A DNA stretch of 5,194 nt from Thauera sp. Lineage in GTDB: Bacteria; Pseudomonadota; Gammaproteobacteria; Burkholderiales; Rhodocyclaceae. Under the pieces are notes generated by a model. The model made no database searches. It had not been told where the DNA came from and was given only the letters and a program-made list of their open reading frames with translations. The first letter of the stretch is position 1. Every line of letters begins with the position of its first letter. Position numbers and translations under genes: made by a program. The stretch spans positions 1-5,194 of the forward strand of contig JAKLLJ010000247.1 of assembly GCA_023150215.1 (NCBI GenBank). The letters are read 5' to 3'. Positions 4,886-5,194 of the stretch are shown one piece after another.

Positions 4886-5194
4886 TTTTCCGCACCATCA
4901 CCAAGGATAAAGTTCGGTGACGCCGGAAGGACGCCGACATGCGCATCGACACCGACTCGCACTGTCCACGACAAGCGGATCCCGGCCTTGAACAGAAGAC
5001 TTTTTTTACCGATCGCACGCCTTCAAACCGGCGCCGGAGCCCATACCATGCAGGCAGGAACCCACCTCCCGGATGCTTTGCAAGCAGGCGCGGGCAAGAC
5101 CCGCGCACTTCGCGCCAGTCGCGGCGGTCGCCCGCCCCGCTCCACACCGGATCATGCGGACGGCAAGCAGCACCTGCCACGCGCACGCGGAACC
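4886..5194. other. Region upstream of nirS without an assignable gene
   Basis: I recognise no protein or RNA gene here. Visible structure: a T7 run at 5001-5007, a 10-base palindrome CCGGCGCCGG at 5028-5037, and a 7-base-pair hairpin pairing 5088-5094 with 5100-5106, without a T-run on either side. Two plus-strand frames stay open to the window edge, from ATG 4939 and from ATG 5048. Their translations are rich in Arg, Pro and Ser with weak third-position GC preference, so they look non-coding. A minus-strand frame over 4806-5186 runs through the nirS promoter and is likewise unlikely. Confidence 0.5.
4939..5194 (+). CDS. Weak candidate divergent ORF, open at the window edge
   Basis: From the ATG at 4939 a plus-strand frame of 85 codons runs to the edge without a stop. 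In favour: GGAAGGA (4925-4931) sits seven bases upstream, and a -10-like TAAAGT (4908-4913) is correctly placed for class II activation from the near-symmetric FNR-type box at 4872-4885, which would give a start near 4920. Against: the predicted protein (MRIDTDSHCPRQADPG onward) is rich in Arg, Pro and Ser, has poor GC3 bias for this genome and matches no family I know. It may be spurious. Confidence 0.15.
   Translation, partial: MRIDTDSHCPRQADPGLEQKTFFTDRTPSNRRRSPYHAGRNPPPGCFASRRGQDPRTSRQSRRSPAPLHTGSCGRQAAPATRTRN

Noticed and set aside
5001..5007. T7 run as an intrinsic terminator on the plus strand
   Set aside because: The bases just upstream (GGCCTTGAACAGAAGAC) form no stable stem, so the run alone is not a terminator.
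5088..5106. Seven-base-pair hairpin as the terminator of a gene beyond the right edge
   Set aside because: No run of T follows on either strand and no gene end can be recognised next to it; a minus-strand frame ending at a TAA near 5006-5008 has no recognisable protein sequence.
4806..5186. A minus-strand frame of 126 codons upstream of nirS
   Set aside because: It covers the FNR-type box, the -10 element and the nirS ribosome site. Its translation is Arg-rich with no recognisable domain and no good ribosome site at its start.

Overview
The window carries the front of a denitrification (nir) gene cluster for cytochrome cd1 nitrite reductase, all on the minus strand and therefore read from right to left. 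The high GC content, the NirS sequence type and the order nirS-nirT-(two electron-transfer genes)-nirC-nirF suggest a facultatively denitrifying proteobacterium. A betaproteobacterium of the Thauera/Azoarcus (Rhodocyclales) kind is my best guess, from general resemblance and not from a database search.

Layout from right to left. Positions 4886-5194 have no gene I can assign; one weak divergent plus-strand reading frame opens at 4939. At 4837-4885 there is an FNR/Dnr-type box with a matching -10 element, which should drive the operon in low oxygen with nitrogen oxides. nirS (3113-4795) encodes the periplasmic cd1 nitrite reductase. A NirT/NapC-type membrane-anchored tetraheme cytochrome follows (2451-3062). 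Next is a periplasmic protein of the ethylbenzene-dehydrogenase-related heme-binding family (1530-2402). After a strong intercistronic hairpin comes a small amicyanin-like cupredoxin (1087-1416). A second FNR/Dnr-type box (1049-1062) precedes nirC (605-988), a monoheme cytochrome c. nirF (1-509, cut by the window edge) encodes a lipoprotein needed for heme d1 maturation.

How they may work together: NirT would take electrons from the quinol pool. The heme-binding protein and/or the blue copper protein would carry them through the periplasm to NirS, which reduces nitrite to NO. NirC and NirF serve electron transfer and heme d1 assembly. In the Pseudomonas stutzeri order nirS-T-B-M-C-F the slots after nirT hold two c-type cytochromes, NirB and NirM. 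Here those slots hold an EB_dh-family protein and a cupredoxin, so the electron-donor module looks exchanged. That module and the internal FNR-type box before nirC are the most interesting points. Several intercistronic hairpins, two of which pair with a Shine-Dalgarno sequence, suggest that the stoichiometry of the cluster is adjusted after transcription.
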